A stretch of DNA of 64,000 nt from Bin87 sp965217175. Lineage in GTDB: Bacteria; Chloroflexota; Dehalococcoidia; Lucifugimonadales; UBA3495. Positions 17,455 through 26,539 of the stretch are shown here, piece after piece. Both the position numbers and the translations under genes were made by a program. The first letter of the stretch is position 1. Each line of letters starts with the position of its first letter. Under the pieces are notes generated by a model. That model saw only the letters and a program-made list of their open reading frames with translations. It searched no databases and was not told the DNA's origin. Location: the NCBI GenBank assembly GCA_965217175.1, contig OZ244251.1, positions 2,170,001 through 2,234,000 of the forward strand. Direction: 5' to 3'.

Positions 17455-17869
17455 ACCGGGCGTCCGGTGTGGGTTTCCGGGTCTAAGGAAATCGATGGCG
17501 GATAAAGTAATCACCCGCTGGCAAGTAATCACCCGCTGAATTCTGTTATTGGATTCGCTCCGTTACGCTTTATTGCATTTCGACATACAATAAGGGTAAT
17601 TACATTGCGTAATCGGTAGCACCTGAGAAGTGCGGAACAAATCCAGTCGTTTGAGTCATGGTATGTATAATATATCGTTGAGTTATGCAAACTGACCACA
17701 ACTATGAGGCCATCATTTTGCGAAAAACGTAACAAACGTCAGCCACGTGCCGATTTGACTGCCACATGGATGTTTCATATAGTGCCACAGCCTACCGAGT
17801 GGCGAACGGGGCGCTAATTGCTGCGCCCGGGCGGCTGTTCGGTGAAATCAACAACCGGGGGAGAAACTA
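17455..17869. other. Intergenic region, 415 bp, upstream of the peptide importer
   Basis: AT-richer than its surroundings and without a credible gene. It contains a 16-bp perfect direct repeat (17505-17520 and 17523-17538, period 18 bp) and a TATAAT at 17666-17671 without a good -35. It likely carries the promoter of the importer operon and perhaps an operator. Confidence 0.55.
17505..17538. repeat. 16-bp direct repeat with 18-bp period
   Basis: Two identical copies of AAGTAATCACCCGCTG separated by GC, 50 bp after the cupin stop and about 330 bp before the importer lipoprotein. The head-to-tail arrangement could be a regulator site or simple duplication. Confidence 0.7.
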
Positions 17870-19795
17870 ATGGGATTCCGGCGGATTTTAAGATTTCCCA
17901 GTTTGGCATTGTTATTTATAATCGTTATAACTTTGGTGGTCGTAGCATGTGGAGGGGCAGAGGATACTCCTGCCGCGGGCGCTGGGACTGACCAGGCGTC
18001 AACGGGCGCCCAGGACCCGTCAGCCACCAATACACCGATTCCGGCAGGCGCGCTGCCGACGCCCACCCAGAGGGTATCGGTGTTGCAGGCCACGGTGCTT
18101 CCCACGCTGGATGTATCAACACTGCAGGGGACAGTGGTAACGGACCGGCTGATTGCGGTGTTGGACCCGCCTTCGCTAGAGTCGCCGCTGGACTGCGAAG
18201 TCACCGGTTCTGGAGTGGTCAACTATCGGATGGCAATGGAGTACATGGTTGATGCCAGCCGCATCGACGGATCGTACGAGCCGATGCTGGCGACCGAGTG
18301 GAGCATCACACCTGACGGACGGGTGTGGAATTTCAAGCTTCGGCAGGGAGTGCGCTGGCACGATGACTGGGGCGAATTCACGGCTCAGGACGTTAAACAC
18401 TCGATAGGCTATTACACCAATCCGCAATGCCGCGCGTCCTATTCTGACTACTTCCGCAGCGATCCGGGTACCGAAGTTGAAATCGTCAATGACTACGAGG
18501 TCAATCTGCATACCCAAGTGCGGCCGGCGGTGGACCTTCTCTACTGGTTATCCGGATATCGGGGCGTTCCCATGAGCAGCAAAGCGCAGTGGGACCAGGC
18601 ATGCCCCAACGGGGAAGCTGATTACGGAGAGTTGGGGTACTGCGCCCAGAGCCGGGACCTTGTTTACGAGAAATCGGCGCGGACGGGACCCTACGAATTC
18701 GTAAGTTTCGAGGAAGGCGTGGGGTGGCGCTGGGACGTTGTGGACTATGAACACTGGCGGGTGGACCCCGACTTCCCCGAGATTGAGCTGAAGAACGTGA
18801 GGGAGCCAGCGACACGACTGGCGATCATGCTGGCGGGTGAAGGGCACATAGGCGCGATCAACCGATCGTTGCTTGGGGAGGCCATTGCCGGGGGCATGAC
18901 GATCTACGACAGTTCGGTTACTGCCAATACTGCGTTCGCCCTTTTCGGTGGTTTGTATTACGCCACCGGCGAGCAGGGCGTTCCCACCGATTTAACTCCT
19001 GAGGCACAGGCGGACCTACGGGTGAGCTACAACAATGTGCCTCACCGGGACGAACACATGCCGTGGAACGAGCCTGGGGAAACGGGAAAACTAGTCCGCA
19101 TGGCGATGAACAAAGCGCTGGACCGGGACCAGATCAACAGCGCGATATTTGAGGGCGGAGGCGGCCGGCAATGGATTGGCACGCTGGTTCCAGACTTCCC
19201 GGCAGGTTACAACCCGGATTGGGAAGACTCGTGGGACGAGCTGTATGGCTACGACCCGGAGAAGGCGAGCGAGTTGCTGGCGCAAGCGGGGTATCCGGAG
19301 GGGTTCGGTTTCCGGATACCAGTATTCCCGTTGAGCGGAGTGCCGGAGCTGCCGGACCTGATGGAAGCGATGTCGGGGTATTGGCGTGACATCGGGCTGG
19401 AGCCGCAGACCGATTCCATCGAGTTTTCGAACTGGCGCAACAATTATCGGGGGTTGGATACGGACTGCTGCGTGTACCCGTTCCGGGGACCGGCGGCGCC
19501 GATCGACACTCGGGTGCACTTCTACTTCAGCGCCGAACGGTTCTTCCGCGCCTACACCAGCGATGATATCCAGGTAAACAAGAACAAGGCGCTGCGGGCG
19601 TTGAACGAAGCCGATTCCACGGCCGACTGGCAGAAAGTCTCGGACGAGCTTTTCTACGAGGTAACCACTATCCCAGGCTGGACGCTGCCGGTGAGCGCGA
19701 CGGTGAATCCTAACGTGGTGGCCGAGTATATATTCCTGGGTCCGAACAACGGCAATTATGTCTACCTCGAATACGTAAAGGGTGTGCGGGAGTAG
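17870..19795 (+). CDS. Peptide/solute ABC importer substrate-binding lipoprotein (family 5)
   Basis: 641-aa extracytoplasmic solute-binding protein of the DppA/OppA family. The N-terminal signal (residues 1-26) ends in a lipobox VVAC with C27 as the lipidation site, followed by an Ala/Thr/Pro-rich linker. Family features include the TEWSITPDGRVWNFKLRQGVRWHD segment (about 137-160) and YDPEKASELLAQAGYPEG (about 461-478). It delivers oligopeptides or similar solutes to the permeases encoded next. It is first in the operon. Confidence 0.93.
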   Translation: MGFRRILRFPSLALLFIIVITLVVVACGGAEDTPAAGAGTDQASTGAQDPSATNTPIPAGALPTPTQRVSVLQATVLPTLDVSTLQGTVVTDRLIAVLDPPSLESPLDCEVTGSGVVNYRMAMEYMVDASRIDGSYEPMLATEWSITPDGRVWNFKLRQGVRWHDDWGEFTAQDVKHSIGYYTNPQCRASYSDYFRSDPGTEVEIVNDYEVNLHTQVRPAVDLLYWLSGYRGVPMSSKAQWDQACPNGEADYGELGYCAQSRDLVYEKSARTGPYEFVSFEEGVGWRWDVVDYEHWRVDPDFPEIELKNVREPATRLAIMLAGEGHIGAINRSLLGEAIAGGMTIYDSSVTANTAFALFGGLYYATGEQGVPTDLTPEAQADLRVSYNNVPHRDEHMPWNEPGETGKLVRMAMNKALDRDQINSAIFEGGGGRQWIGTLVPDFPAGYNPDWEDSWDELYGYDPEKASELLAQAGYPEGFGFRIPVFPLSGVPELPDLMEAMSGYWRDIGLEPQTDSIEFSNWRNNYRGLDTDCCVYPFRGPAAPIDTRVHFYFSAERFFRAYTSDDIQVNKNKALRALNEADSTADWQKVSDELFYEVTTIPGWTLPVSATVNPNVVAEYIFLGPNNGNYVYLEYVKGVRE

Positions 19796-19998
19796 TCAGC
19801 CGGCAACCCCCAACCATGTATGACCTGCGCCGCTGGAAACAGGCTAAACAACCTGGCGACGCGGGTCATATGGATTGAAGGGATTTGATCCATTGGAAAA
19901 AGTCAAACGAGATAGCGTGACTGAAGAATCATCGATTAAACAACCGGGAGCGTGACGGGATTACCGGTAGCGCTACACATTGGTCAGGACTGAACATC

Positions 19999-20916
19999 AT
20001 GCAGCGTTTTATTGTATTGCGGATATTACAGGGATTACTGGCGGTATTCGTTATCAGCCTGATCGTATTCGCGCTGTCGCGGGTAGCCGGGGATCCATTG
20101 GCGGCGATATTTGATGATGAAGCGTCGAAAGAGCAGTTGGATCGGGTGCGTATGGAGTGGGGACTGGACCAGCCGTTGCACATCCAGTATCTGACCTATA
20201 TGGGTCGGTTGCTGACGGGAGATTTGGGGACGTCGTTCAAGTGGGATCGTCCGGTGCTGGACTTGATTGTGGAGAAGTTGCCGGCAACGATTCAATTGTC
20301 AGGGTTCGCGTTGATAATTACGGGTGTGATAGCCTTTCCGATTGGGGTGTTGTCGGCGGTAAAGAAGGACACGTGGTTTGACAGTGGAGCGAAGATGTTC
20401 GCGATACTGGGGCAGTCGGCGCCGACGTTTGCGGTGGGATTGATATTGATGTGGATCTTCGCGGTGCAGTTCGGGTGGTTGCCGACGTCTGGGAAAGGTG
20501 GGATCGAACACATGCTGCTGCCCGGGTTCGCATTGGGGTACTACAACGTGGCGGCGATAATGCGGTTGACGCGGTCGTCGATGCTGGATGTGCTGGACAC
20601 GGAGTACGTGAAGTTGGCGCGAATCAAGGGGATTCCGGAGTGGAAGATAGTGTGGAAGCACTGTTTCCGGAACGCGCTGATAGTGCCGTTGACTTACTTC
20701 AGCCTGATCCTGGCTGTGCTGATAACGGGGTCGGTGGTGATAGAAACAATATTTGCGTGGCCGGGGATTGGACAGTTGGTAATTCAGGCAATAAATACGA
20801 AGGATCACATCACGGTGCAGGCAATCGTGATGTTATTTGCACTGTTGTACATTGGTATCAACATATTGACGGACATCGTGTACGCGTATGTAGACCCGCG
20901 GATCAGGTATTCCTAG
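19999..20916 (+). CDS. ABC importer permease, DppB type
   Basis: 305-aa inner-membrane protein with six predicted TM helices. The N-terminus MQRFIVLRILQG and FALSRVAGDP are typical of DppB/OppB. The EAA loop is in LARIKGIPEWKIVWKHCFRNALIVPLTY (about 205-232). Partner of the following DppC-type permease. The sense strand is strikingly G-rich here and in the next gene. Confidence 0.93.
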   Translation: MQRFIVLRILQGLLAVFVISLIVFALSRVAGDPLAAIFDDEASKEQLDRVRMEWGLDQPLHIQYLTYMGRLLTGDLGTSFKWDRPVLDLIVEKLPATIQLSGFALIITGVIAFPIGVLSAVKKDTWFDSGAKMFAILGQSAPTFAVGLILMWIFAVQFGWLPTSGKGGIEHMLLPGFALGYYNVAAIMRLTRSSMLDVLDTEYVKLARIKGIPEWKIVWKHCFRNALIVPLTYFSLILAVLITGSVVIETIFAWPGIGQLVIQAINTKDHITVQAIVMLFALLYIGINILTDIVYAYVDPRIRYS

Positions 20917-20960
20917 ACCCGAGGCTCGAGGGGCGTGAGGCTCGACGGGCAGGGATTAGG

Positions 20961-20988
20961 GTACGGGATCTACGGTACGGGATCTACG
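20961..20988. repeat. 14-bp tandem repeat, two copies
   Basis: Two head-to-tail copies of GTACGGGATCTACG in the short gap between the two permease genes, in a G-rich, low-complexity stretch that also repeats GAGGCTCGA. Likely replication slippage. Confidence 0.75.
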
Positions 20989-21013
20989 GTAAGGAATCAG
21001 GGGGAGAAAAGAA

Positions 21014-22105
21014 ATGGCGGTGCAGGCAAATGCTCCCGGGGGACCGGTAGGAGAGATAGCAGGAGGAGCGCCGGAGGCGGTGAAGGCAGGAGCTAGGAGT
21101 GCGTGGAGTGAATTTCGCCGATTTCCGGTAATACCGCTGATTATCCTGGTGCTGTTGCTGATTGTACCGGCGGTGTTCGCGAACGTGCTGTCGCCGCACG
21201 GCCCGATAGAAAATCACTTGGACAGCGAAAAATTGCCACCGGTGTGGGTGGGGGATCAGGTACTGACGCAGGAGATAGTGCAGCGTGTACAGAACGATGC
21301 GACCGAGGTGAGCATACAAAACGTCAAGTACCTTCTGACATCAGGAGCTGGGACGTTGGAAGACCGGAATGGGAACGGGGAGGCGGAACTGGGAGAGGCG
21401 CTGGTGCAGGAGATACCTGGAGGGAGTTGGGAATTTCCGTTGGGTACGGACAAGTTGGGTCGTGATGTGTTGAGCCGGTTGCTGCACGGAGCGCGAGTAT
21501 CACTGATGGTTTCGTGTTTGGCGATACTGTTGGGAGGGTTTTTGGGGACGACGCTGGGGATGTTGGCTGGCTATAAAGGTGGTAAAACAGATGCAATTAT
21601 CATGCGTATCGTAGACATCAAGCTGGCGTTTCCGTCGATTCTGCTGGCGCTCGTGTTGGTGGCTGCAATCGGAGCCGGGATTACCACCGTCATCATCGTG
21701 ATAGCGCTGTTGCTCTGGGCGCGGTATGCCCGTGTTGTGCGCAGCGAAGCATTGGGGATCAAACAGCGGGATTTCGTGGATCGGGCGAGGGTGGCGGGAG
21801 CGTCAAACACGCGGATCATGATGAAGCACATTTTCCCCAACGTGTTCAATACTGTAATCGTGCTGGCGACGTTGGAAGTAGGGCACGTGATCATACTGGA
21901 GGCGACCTTGAGCTTCCTGGGAGCTGGTATCCAAGCGCCCAGGCCGGCTTGGGGAGTGATGGCGGCTGACGGGAGGGAATTGATCACCGTCGCCTGGTGG
22001 ATATTCCTTTTCCCGTGTTTGGCCATCGTACTGACCGTATTGTCGATGAACCTGTTTGGAGATTGGCTGAGGGATCGACTGGATCCGAGATTGAGAAACG
22101 TTTAG
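21014..22105 (+). CDS. ABC importer permease, DppC type, with extended external loop
   Basis: 363-aa permease, longer than the roughly 300 aa of typical DppC because of an approximately 80-residue extracytoplasmic loop after TM1 (about 60-140). This loop contains DRNGNGEAELGE (117-128), an EF-hand/dockerin-like Ca-binding pattern. LGTDKLGRDVLSRLLHGARVSL and the EAA loop DRARVAGASNTRIMMKHIFPN are typical. TM helices follow from about 160. A decayed partial copy of this gene lies directly downstream. Confidence 0.92.
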   Translation: MAVQANAPGGPVGEIAGGAPEAVKAGARSAWSEFRRFPVIPLIILVLLLIVPAVFANVLSPHGPIENHLDSEKLPPVWVGDQVLTQEIVQRVQNDATEVSIQNVKYLLTSGAGTLEDRNGNGEAELGEALVQEIPGGSWEFPLGTDKLGRDVLSRLLHGARVSLMVSCLAILLGGFLGTTLGMLAGYKGGKTDAIIMRIVDIKLAFPSILLALVLVAAIGAGITTVIIVIALLLWARYARVVRSEALGIKQRDFVDRARVAGASNTRIMMKHIFPNVFNTVIVLATLEVGHVIILEATLSFLGAGIQAPRPAWGVMAADGRELITVAWWIFLFPCLAIVLTVLSMNLFGDWLRDRLDPRLRNV

Positions 22106-22116
22106 AAGTTGCGAAG

Positions 22117-22512
22117 AGGTGGTAAAACCGATGCGATAATCATGCGTATCGTGGACATCAAGCTGGCTTTTCCGTCGATTTTGCTTGGCGCTGGTGTTGG
22201 TGGCTGCGATCGGAGCCGGGATTACCACCGTCATCATTGTGATAGTAGTGTTGCTCCACTGTGGTAGTATTGGCGACGCTAGAGGTAGGGCATGTTATCA
22301 TCCTGGAAGCGACCTTAAGCTTCCAGGGAGCTGGTATTCAGGCACCCCGGCCGGCGTGGGGAGTAATGGTTGCAGATGGCAGAGATTTGATCACCGTCGC
22401 CTGGTGGATATTCCTCTTCCCGTGTTTGGCCATCGTACTAACCGTATTGTCGATGAACCTGTTTGGAAATTGGATGAGAGACCGTCTCGACCCCAAGCTG
22501 AGGAACGTTTAG
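22117..22512 (+). pseudogene. Decayed partial tandem copy of the DppC-type permease gene
   Basis: Nucleotides 22117-22257 match 21577-21716 (offset 540, with one extra T in TTGCTTGG near 22185 that breaks the frame). Then about 134 bp are missing, and 22258-22512 match 21851-22105 (offset 407) to the shared stop codon. The 3' part alone leaves an open frame of about 83 codons (22261-22512) ending in DRLDPKLRNV, without its own ribosome site. Direct duplication, followed by deletion and insertion, is the simplest account. Confidence 0.88.
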
Positions 22513-22516
22513 CATT

Positions 22517-23560
22517 ATGACTACAATTCAAACTGACACCGAACCGATACTGGAAGTCAAAGACCTATACACCTATATTTTCACTCGCTCGGCTACCGTG
22601 AAAGCGGTGGATGGTATTTCGTTCTCGCTGCGAAAAGGGGAAACCCTGGGCATCGTGGGCGAATCGGGCTGCGGAAAAACAATGACCGCGCTGTCGTTGC
22701 TGCGGTTGGTTCCGCGCCCGGCTGGCAAGATAGTGGGTGGTGAGGTAATCCTTAATGGCGAGGATGTCCTGCTGAAGAGCGAAGATGAAATGCGGGATAT
22801 CCGAGGTCGGCAAATCTCGATGATTTTGCAAGACCCTCAGACTTCGCTCAATCCGGTGTTTACAATTGGTAACCAGTTGCGCGAGGCATTAGGCATAGCG
22901 CACCGGGAAAACAAGCGGTCAATGCTGGGCAGGGCGGTAACCGCTTTGCGTTCCGTTAACGTGGCGGCGCCTGAGCGACGGCTGGACGACTATCCGCATC
23001 AAATGTCGGGTGGAATGAAGCAACGCGTGGTAGGGGCTATCGCGATGTCCTGCGAACCAGGAGTTATTATCGCGGACGAACCAACCACGGCGCTGGACGT
23101 TACGATCCAGTTGCAATACCTGCGCCTTTTGAAAGAGATTCAGGCGGAGACCGGACTCGCCATCATTTTCATTACCCACGATTTTGGCGTAGTTGCCCGC
23201 ATGTGCGACCGAGTGGCCGTGATGTACGCCGGGCGGATAATAGAACAGGGTGACGTGCGGGATATTTTCAACAACCCGACCCACCCGTATACCCAGGCAT
23301 TGATCAACTCGGTTCCAAAACTGGAACAGCGCGTAGGCCGGCTCTACTCCATTGACGGCCAGCCGCCATTGCTTTCAAACTTGCCGGAAGGGTGCCGATT
23401 TGCGCCAAGGTGTCTATACGCCGAGGACAAATGCCTGGAAGCATATCCGGAGTCGGTACAGATGAATCCCAGGCACCATGCCGACTGTTGGGCGCTCGGT
23501 CCAGACTGGCAAGGTAAACCGATTGAAGAATTCGTCGTGCCGACCGGCAGTAGCGGTTAG
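22517..23560 (+). CDS. ABC importer ATP-binding protein, DppD type
   Basis: 347-aa ATPase. Walker A GESGCGKT, signature MSGGMKQR (MSGGM variant common in DppD), Walker B VIIADEPTTALD and H-loop FITHDF. The C-terminal oligopeptide-ABC domain has the CRFAPRC...C cysteine pattern of the DppD/F family. It begins 5 nt after the decayed permease copy's stop and is followed 58 nt later by the DppF-type gene. Confidence 0.94.
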   Translation: MTTIQTDTEPILEVKDLYTYIFTRSATVKAVDGISFSLRKGETLGIVGESGCGKTMTALSLLRLVPRPAGKIVGGEVILNGEDVLLKSEDEMRDIRGRQISMILQDPQTSLNPVFTIGNQLREALGIAHRENKRSMLGRAVTALRSVNVAAPERRLDDYPHQMSGGMKQRVVGAIAMSCEPGVIIADEPTTALDVTIQLQYLRLLKEIQAETGLAIIFITHDFGVVARMCDRVAVMYAGRIIEQGDVRDIFNNPTHPYTQALINSVPKLEQRVGRLYSIDGQPPLLSNLPEGCRFAPRCLYAEDKCLEAYPESVQMNPRHHADCWALGPDWQGKPIEEFVVPTGSSG

Positions 23561-23618
23561 CTCTTTCCGGATCCAGTACCTGAGAAAAGAATTCCATTCC
23601 GAGGAGGAAAGGTTCCTA

Positions 23619-24599
23619 ATGGTAGTTGCTACCAATCATGCATTGCTAGAAGTCAATGGCCTGAAGAAATATTTCCCCGTTACAAAAGGTCTTATCATGA
23701 TGAAGACCATCGGCTACGTGCAGGCGGTGGACGGTATTTCCTTCTCTATCAGGCAAGGCGAGACATTGGGCCTGGTTGGCGAATCTGGCTGTGGCAAAAC
23801 CACCACCAGCAAGCTATTACTGCGGCTGGAACGCCCGACCGAGGGTGAGATTCTTCTTGAAGGGGAAGACATCAACGAATTCCGCGGAACTCAGTTGCAA
23901 GAGTACCGGACCACGGTGCAAGCGGTGTTTCAGGACCCCTGGTCGTCACTGAGCCCACGGATGCGGGTCCGCGATATTGTTGCAGAACCGCTTATCGTTA
24001 ATCGCAGCGTGACGACGCAAGAGAAGGAAGATCGAGTCGCGGAAGTTTTGCAGCAGGTGGGGCTCCACGCCCAGCAGGCCAATAACTATCCCCATGAGTT
24101 TAGTGGAGGCCAGCGGCAACGCATTGCGGTGGCCTCGGCCCTGGTGTCGTACCCCAAGCTGATTGTGCTGGACGAGCCGGTGTCGGCGCTGGATGTGTCC
24201 ATTCGTGCGCAGGTGATGAACCTGCTGAAGGACTTGCAAGAGCAATACAACGTCAGCTATCTGTTGATAGCGCACAACCTGGCGACGGTCCGGTACATGG
24301 CCCACCAAACCGCGGTAATGTATCTCGGTCAGATCGTAGAGTATGCGGATACCGAGGAGTTGTACGAAAACGCTCTCCATCCCTACACGAAAGCGTTGTT
24401 CTCGGCCGCACTGCCTTCGCACCCCGATCTGATTCGCGAGGACATCGTGCTGCAGGGCGAGGTACCCTCTCCAATCAACCCGCCTTCAGGGTGCCGCTTC
24501 CATCCGCGTTGTCCGTTCGCGATGCCTCAGTGTTCCGAAGTGGTACCGGTGGAGAAAGAGGTTGTGCCGGGCCACCGGGTGTCTTGTCACCTTTACTAA
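23619..24599 (+). CDS. ABC importer ATP-binding protein, DppF type
   Basis: 326-aa ATPase, second of the pair. Walker A GESGCGKTT, signature FSGGQRQR, Walker B LIVLDEPVSALD, H-loop LIAHNL, C-terminal CRFHPRCPFAMPQC. ATG at 23619 has GAGGAGGAAAGG upstream; an in-frame ATG at 23478 lies inside the dppD gene and is rejected. Last gene of the importer operon. Confidence 0.94.
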   Translation: MVVATNHALLEVNGLKKYFPVTKGLIMMKTIGYVQAVDGISFSIRQGETLGLVGESGCGKTTTSKLLLRLERPTEGEILLEGEDINEFRGTQLQEYRTTVQAVFQDPWSSLSPRMRVRDIVAEPLIVNRSVTTQEKEDRVAEVLQQVGLHAQQANNYPHEFSGGQRQRIAVASALVSYPKLIVLDEPVSALDVSIRAQVMNLLKDLQEQYNVSYLLIAHNLATVRYMAHQTAVMYLGQIVEYADTEELYENALHPYTKALFSAALPSHPDLIREDIVLQGEVPSPINPPSGCRFHPRCPFAMPQCSEVVPVEKEVVPGHRVSCHLY

Positions 24600-24618
24600 C
24601 CTGAAAGTTGATCAGGCA

Positions 24619-24655
24619 AAAAGTGGCTGGGCTCAATGAGAGCCCAGCCACTTTT
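24619..24655. terminator. Strong bidirectional intrinsic terminator
   Basis: A 16-bp stem (24619-24634 with 24640-24655) with 5-nt loop AATGA, flanked by A-run and T-run, between the end of the importer operon (+) and the end of the beta-propeller gene (-). It works in both directions by symmetry. Confidence 0.9.
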
Positions 24656-24689
24656 ACATGCAGCCAGCACGGAACCCAGCTGGAAGGGC

Positions 24690-26516
24690 TTATCGAATGC
24701 CGAAGACGTGCCCGTTATCTGTGCGCACCACCAACAAACCGTTGCTGAGCGTAGGGGAAATCCTGATCCGGTAGCGGTCGTCGTCTAACGGATCAGGATC
24801 TAGTAAGACCGACCAGATTTCCGTGCCGTCAGTTCGGTTCAATCCGTACACGGTGCCGGAGTCATCGCCAAAAATCACTTGATCTTTGACAACCAGCGGC
24901 GACCCCCAAATGGCGTCTGCCGCCTCAAATTCCCAGGTAAGACTACCGTCGAGGGCATTGAGGGCGTAAAGTTTATGGTCGTGGGCTCCCGCATAAATAT
25001 CGTCGTTGGCCAAAGCAGGACTGTTGGAGACCCCCAGCAAAGGATTTTCGGGTGTGAAGCGCCATAAGCCGCCCTGTTGGCCCGGTGGGCGCGGTACCCC
25101 TGGCACTTGCCAGAGCCACAATTGAGCCCAGATTTGTTTGAATTGATATTGTCCGGGAACTTCGTTGAGTTCTGCATTCACCGCGTATAGCTGGCCTCCA
25201 GAGGCGAAATAAGCGCGGGAACCATCCAACGCAATCACTGGCGAACCGGTTACCGCCCGGGGGGTGCGGTATCGGAATCGTTCCTGGCCGGTTCTGGCAG
25301 ACAGGATGTAGAAAATGCCCTGGTCATCGCCGACGAACAATTTGCCGTCGTGGACCGCTACGGCAGCGCTGGCGTTGCTATCCAGTTGTTTGCGCCAGAT
25401 TTGGGCGCCCTGGTTTGCGGCGTCGAGCGCGTATAACGCCCCTTTCCCCGAGCTGATGTAAACCAGGCCATTGGATACAATTGGCGCCGCCTGGACTGTG
25501 GCTTCGGTTTGGAAGCTCCAGATGGGATCGCTGTTGACCGCGTTCCAGGCGTTGACTGTGTGGTCGGTGCTACCGAAAAACAGGTATGAGTCGATCACGG
25601 CCGGGGCGCTGGTAATGCGCCCGAGGGTATCACCTTCCCAACCCTCCCGAAGTTCGCCGGTTTCTTGCGCCAGTGGATAGATGCCGTTGGCGGTGGCGAC
25701 GTAAATGTTGGGCGATTGAACAATGGGTTCGGCCGACAGCGGGTTGGGCACGAAAGATCTCCAGATAATATCGCCGACTGGAGGTGGTGGCCCCAACTCC
25801 ACGAAACGGCTGTGGCGGAGGTCTCGCCCGGCCGCAGCCCAGCTACCGGCGCCCATGTCGATGGTCATGGTGGAATGTATCTTCTTGAATAAGACCACCG
25901 GGTCGGGGGCGAAGGGGTAGTTGACCCAAACGACAAATAAGATAATCAGTACAACGGCGCAGGCGGTGAACAAGCGGCGCCACGACAACCGGCGGGTGAT
26001 CCATCCCCGGCGTCGGCGCTGAGCCCATCTGGGCAGTCGAACGATCACCAGGTTGCAATGCGAGCATCTGGCCCCAATCCGCTGTTGTTCCAAACCGCAG
26101 TACGGGCACGACAACAGTAAATGGTCGTCGTGCAGTACGTCATCGTCCATCATGTGGCTGGGAGACATGGTTGCGGTAGGGGCATAGGCGCCGGATGGTT
26201 CCGCCACCGATGATGGTGATCCTGAACCAACCGATGCGAATGCAGGAGTCGGCTCTCCGCGAAGCGGCGTATCGTGTTCTAAACGGGCCTCGGTGAATCC
26301 CCGGCCGGGCCCACGAGTGTCGGATAGAGGTGATGGTGGGACGTCGGCAACTAACCGGCTGGTGTCAGCATCGTTCGTTGGCGGGCCCGGTTGGAGTGGA
26401 GTTTCCATGGTGTAACCGTGATACGGCTCGGGGCCCCGTGAGCCGGTTGCGCCAGGTTCCGGGTCCCCTTCCGGGCGACGTCGAAAACGCCGCAACAAAT
26501 TATCAAAAACCGCCAT
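24690..26516 (-). CDS. Zinc-ribbon, single-TM, PQQ-type beta-propeller protein
   Basis: 608-aa protein. A disordered Pro/Ser/Thr-rich N-terminus (about 1-130) is followed by a zinc ribbon (C137, C140, C151, C154), a basic stretch, one TM helix (about 183-199) and, outside, a BamB/PQQ-like propeller (about 225-608) with blade signatures such as VYISSGKGALYALDAANQ and LYALNALDGSLTWEFE. The cytoplasmic ribbon with external propeller suggests an envelope scaffold or sensor rather than an alcohol dehydrogenase; no catalytic residues are evident. It starts 23 nt after the UGSC gene, so it may be co-transcribed. Confidence 0.82.
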   Translation of the reverse strand: MAVFDNLLRRFRRRPEGDPEPGATGSRGPEPYHGYTMETPLQPGPPTNDADTSRLVADVPPSPLSDTRGPGRGFTEARLEHDTPLRGEPTPAFASVGSGSPSSVAEPSGAYAPTATMSPSHMMDDDVLHDDHLLLSCPYCGLEQQRIGARCSHCNLVIVRLPRWAQRRRRGWITRRLSWRRLFTACAVVLIILFVVWVNYPFAPDPVVLFKKIHSTMTIDMGAGSWAAAGRDLRHSRFVELGPPPPVGDIIWRSFVPNPLSAEPIVQSPNIYVATANGIYPLAQETGELREGWEGDTLGRITSAPAVIDSYLFFGSTDHTVNAWNAVNSDPIWSFQTEATVQAAPIVSNGLVYISSGKGALYALDAANQGAQIWRKQLDSNASAAVAVHDGKLFVGDDQGIFYILSARTGQERFRYRTPRAVTGSPVIALDGSRAYFASGGQLYAVNAELNEVPGQYQFKQIWAQLWLWQVPGVPRPPGQQGGLWRFTPENPLLGVSNSPALANDDIYAGAHDHKLYALNALDGSLTWEFEAADAIWGSPLVVKDQVIFGDDSGTVYGLNRTDGTEIWSVLLDPDPLDDDRYRIRISPTLSNGLLVVRTDNGHVFGIR

Positions 26517-26539
26517 GGAAACAGGTTACCTTGCTGAGT

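Noticed and set aside
17529..17735. 68-aa minus-strand ORF before the importer
   Set aside because: No family resemblance or ribosome site, and located in an AT-rich intergenic region.
22185..22520. 111-aa ORF as a separate gene
   Set aside because: It is an out-of-frame shadow of the decayed permease copy.
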